Positions 4,820-7,241 of a DNA stretch of 7,241 nucleotides are shown here, in pieces. The position numbers were made by a program, and so were the translations under genes. Origin of the DNA: Candidatus Kapaibacterium sp. (GTDB taxonomy: Bacteria > Bacteroidota > Ignavibacteria > Kapaibacteriales > UBA2268); contig CALHRB010000178.1 of assembly GCA_938038165.1 (NCBI GenBank), positions 1 through 7,241 on the forward strand, in the 5' to 3' direction. Numbering within the stretch: the first letter of the stretch is position 1; the number at the start of each line of letters is the position of its first letter. The notes beneath the pieces are model-generated. The model was not told the origin of the DNA, made no database searches, and worked only from the letters and a program-made list of their open reading frames with translations.

Positions 4820-7108
4820 TTAATGCCTTGATCTTGAAGATCTTCTTGGGTTTCTTTCGCTACGATCATTTCTATCGTGACTGTCTTTATTTCTATTATG
4901 ACTTTTCATAGAACTTTGAGAGCTTTCTTCAAAGCCTTCAGGTTTTGGTAGAAGAGCTTTTCGGCTTAATCTTAACTTTCCATCGGGTGTAATTTCCAAT
5001 AACTTAACTTCAATTTTATCGCCGACTTTAAGTATATCTGAAATATTTTCAGTGCGTTCGTAGGCAATTTGAGAGATATGAAGTAAACCCTGTTTCTTGG
5101 GTAATATTTCAACAAAAGCTCCCATTCCTTCTCTGATTTCTTTTACTTCACCGATATAGACTTCTCCTTCCTCTGGGTTTCTAATTTGAGAAATAATTAT
5201 ATTTTTTGCTAATTCAGCCGGTTCCTTTGAAGAGGAAGCTATAACGATTTTCCCATCGTCATCAATGTTGATTTCAACCCCTGTTTCTCTTATGATACTT
5301 CTTATATTCTCACCCCCTGGACCAATAATCAAACCAATTTTATCCTGAGGAACACTAAATACAGTAAATCTTGGAGCATAAGGTGATAATTCTGGTCGAG
5401 GTTTATCAAGAGTTTCATTCATAATTGATAATATGTGTAATCTACCTCTTTTTGCCTGCTCAAGGGCTTTTCTCATAATTTCAACTGATAGTCCCTGAAT
5501 TTTTATATCCATTTGACAAGCTGTAATTCCATCAGTTGTGCCAGCTACTTTAAAATCCATATCGCCAAGGAAGTCTTCATCGCCAAGTATATCACTCAAC
5601 ACAGCGTAATTTTCACCTTCTTTAATCAGACCCATTGCAATGCCTGCCACCTGTTTTTTCATCGGAACACCAGCATCAAACAAAGACAGACTCCCTGCAC
5701 AAACAGTAGCCATTGAAGAAGACCCGTTCGATTCCAATATATCAGAAACAACTCTTATTGTGTATGGAAATTCTTCGAATGACGGTAACATAGATTTCAA
5801 GGCTCTTTCAGCTAAATTTCCATGACCGATTTCTCTTCGACCAACTCCACCAATTCTTCCAACTTCGCCTGTGCTAAAAGGTGGAAAATTATAATGCAAA
5901 ATGAATCTAACTGTGTAAGTTGGCAGTAGTCCGTCAATCATTTGCTCATCTGATTTAGTTCCTAATGTAGTAGTTGTCAAACTCTGTGTTTCTCCTCGCG
6001 TAAACAATGCTGAACCATGTGCCCTGGGAAGTAAATTTGTTTCGCAAGTGATATTTCTAATGTCTTCAAGTCCCCGTCCGTCAAGTCTTTTGTTTTCTTC
6101 TAAAATCATTGTTCTCATGGCAGTTTTTTCTAATTTGTTAAGAATTTCAGCCGTGATTCTTTTATATTTGCTCTCATCATAATTCTCTGAATCAGAAAAC
6201 TTAGCAGAAACAGCTTCAAAAGCTTTATCGAGCAGTGCATTTCTAAGCTCGTGACGCTCAGTTTTTGATGTAACCTTGTGAACATAAGAATAAAGATCCT
6301 CGCTTATAGAATCTTTAATTAGTGAAACTAATTCTTCATCTGGATCTATTTTAGTAAATTCACGTTTTTTAATATCAAATTGTTCGAAGAGCTTTCTTTG
6401 CAGATCATTAAGAATTTTGATTTTCGAATGGGCAAATTCAAGAGCTTCGATAAATTCATCCTCAGATATTTCTTTTGATTCTCCTTCAACCATCACAATT
6501 GAATCATCTGTTCCAGCAACGGTAATATCAATATCAGAATTCTCTAATTGTTTGAATGAGGGATTAGCTATCCATTGGCCTTTATTTCTGCCAACTTTTA
6601 CTTCAGATATCGGACCTTCGAATGGAATATCGGAGATCATTAAGGCAGCAGAAGCTCCAACAGCAGCCAAGGTTTCTGAATCGACTTCAATATCAGCTGA
6701 ATAAACGGTAGCTATAATTTGGGTTTCAAAATTCCAGCCTTTTGGAATCATTGGTCTTATTGGTCTGTCAATCAGCCTTGAAGTAAGAATTTCTCTATCA
6801 CTCGGTTTACCTTCCCTTTTCAAAAAACCGCCTGGAAATTTACCGGCAGAAGCCATTTTCTCACGATACTCAACCTGTAATGGAATAAAATCAACATCTT
6901 CCAATTCTTTCTCACTTGCAACAACTGTTACTAATATCATAGTATCGCCGCATCTGACCATAACACTTCCATTGGCAAATTTGGCAAATCTGCCTGTTTC
7001 GAGCGAGTACTCTTTTCCTTCGAAATCAATACTTACTCTTTTTACTTTACTTTCATTATTCATATTTTCTTTCATTTTTTGATTTTCAAAAATTGTTTTT
7101 TCGTTCAT
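4820..7108 (-). CDS. pnp: Polyribonucleotide nucleotidyltransferase (PNPase)
   Basis: Phosphorolytic 3'-to-5' exoribonuclease of mRNA decay, acting as a ring-shaped trimer. In the 762-aa reading: first RNase PH domain (about 22-165) with GGFLKREG (93-100, equivalent of the FFRR RNA-binding loop) and SRLIDRPIRPM (110-120); the alpha-helical linker (about 255-335); second RNase PH domain (about 337-565) with phosphate-binding NGSSSMA (461-467) and the catalytic ILGDEDFLGDMDFK (507-520; D512, D518 and K520 correspond to E. coli D486, D492 and K494); KH domain with GPGG (596-599); S1 domain (about 649-717). The tail 725-762 is low-complexity, rich in Ser, Arg, Asn, Asp and His. Family homology begins near residue 22, so translation could start at Met1 (7108), Met12 (7075) or Met16 (7063); none has a clear Shine-Dalgarno sequence, and Met1 is only 7 nt past a terminator U-tract. 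It follows rpsO, the classical arrangement. Confidence 0.97.
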   Translation of the reverse strand: MNEKTIFENQKMKENMNNESKVKRVSIDFEGKEYSLETGRFAKFANGSVMVRCGDTMILVTVVASEKELEDVDFIPLQVEYREKMASAGKFPGGFLKREGKPSDREILTSRLIDRPIRPMIPKGWNFETQIIATVYSADIEVDSETLAAVGASAALMISDIPFEGPISEVKVGRNKGQWIANPSFKQLENSDIDITVAGTDDSIVMVEGESKEISEDEFIEALEFAHSKIKILNDLQRKLFEQFDIKKREFTKIDPDEELVSLIKDSISEDLYSYVHKVTSKTERHELRNALLDKAFEAVSAKFSDSENYDESKYKRITAEILNKLEKTAMRTMILEENKRLDGRGLEDIRNITCETNLLPRAHGSALFTRGETQSLTTTTLGTKSDEQMIDGLLPTYTVRFILHYNFPPFSTGEVGRIGGVGRREIGHGNLAERALKSMLPSFEEFPYTIRVVSDILESNGSSSMATVCAGSLSLFDAGVPMKKQVAGIAMGLIKEGENYAVLSDILGDEDFLGDMDFKVAGTTDGITACQMDIKIQGLSVEIMRKALEQAKRGRLHILSIMNETLDKPRPELSPYAPRFTVFSVPQDKIGLIIGPGGENIRSIIRETGVEINIDDDGKIVIASSSKEPAELAKNIIISQIRNPEEGEVYIGEVKEIREGMGAFVEILPKKQGLLHISQIAYERTENISDILKVGDKIEVKLLEITPDGKLRLSRKALLPKPEGFEESSQSSMKSHNRNKDSHDRNDRSERNPRRSSRSRH

Positions 7109-7115
7109 ACAAATT

Positions 7116-7140
7116 AAAAAAGCGGTAAATAGTTTACCGC
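7116..7140 (-). terminator. Intrinsic terminator between rpsO and pnp
   Basis: On the minus strand GCGGTAAA (7133-7140) pairs perfectly with TTTACCGC (7122-7129) around a CTA loop, followed by six T (7116-7121). It begins 26 nt after the rpsO stop. In E. coli a comparable rpsO terminator is partly read through into pnp; here the hairpin lies just before the first possible pnp ATG, so it could attenuate pnp expression as well as form the rpsO 3' end. Confidence 0.9.
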
Positions 7141-7166
7141 CCTATTAAAATAATAATAAATATAAC

Positions 7167-7241
7167 CTACTTCCTTAATGATAAAGCTGAAATAATAGTT
7201 CTGTATCTGTTTATATCTTTTCTTGATAAGTAATCAAGCAG
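7167..7241 (-). CDS. rpsO: Ribosomal protein S15, C-terminal fragment
   Basis: The last 24 codons and the TAG stop of a gene entering from the right edge. The fragment reads LLDYLSRKDINRYRTIISAL followed by SLRK, which matches the C-terminal helix of small-subunit protein S15 (family pattern LLxYLxxxDxxRYxxLIxxLxLRR). S15 binds 16S rRNA in the central domain of the 30S subunit. The position directly upstream of pnp on the same strand is the widely conserved rpsO-pnp order and strengthens the call. Only the end is visible, so start and regulation cannot be judged. Confidence 0.93.
   Translation of the reverse strand: MLDYLSRKDINRYRTIISALSLRK

Overview
The window is AT-rich bacterial chromosome carrying mostly housekeeping genes, with no sign of mobile DNA, CRISPR arrays or tRNA/rRNA genes. 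A secreted protein ends in a type IX secretion (T9SS, Por-type) C-terminal sorting domain, which points to the Bacteroidota / Chlorobi / Ignavibacteria lineage. Six of the seven starts outside the pnp and nrnA genes' ambiguous leaders (that is, all visible starts except nrnA and pnp) have a Shine-Dalgarno-like purine motif. That is unusual for core Bacteroidia and Flavobacteriia, so I lean towards an Ignavibacteria/Kapabacteria/Chlorobi-type organism; this is an inference.

Layout from left to right: (1) 1-107, minus strand, the N-terminus of an unidentified membrane-anchored protein. (2) 262-1260, plus strand, a DHH/DHHA1 phosphoesterase of the NrnA type, divergent from the first gene and with a candidate promoter. 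(3) 1277-2225, minus strand, the conserved ybaB-recR pair (nucleoid-associated protein and recombination mediator), convergent with nrnA. (4) 2373-3646, plus strand, pspA (PspA/IM30/Vipp1, ESCRT-III-like membrane repair) followed by a small YbjN / type III-chaperone-fold protein, closed by a strong bidirectional terminator at 3664-3702. (5) 3709-4767, minus strand, a predicted T9SS-exported protein of unknown function. (6) 4820-7108, minus strand, pnp (polynucleotide phosphorylase), preceded by the 3' end of rpsO (7167-7241) with an intrinsic terminator between them, the classical rpsO-pnp arrangement.

Two functional themes appear. PNPase (processive 3' decay) and NrnA (hydrolysis of the short oligonucleotides left over) act on successive steps of RNA turnover, though they are not in one operon here. 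PspA and the YbjN-like protein form a two-gene unit that probably works in envelope stress. I see no clearly new system; the pspA-YbjN-like pair, the terminator that abuts the pnp start and the uncharacterised T9SS cargo are the points most worth a second look.
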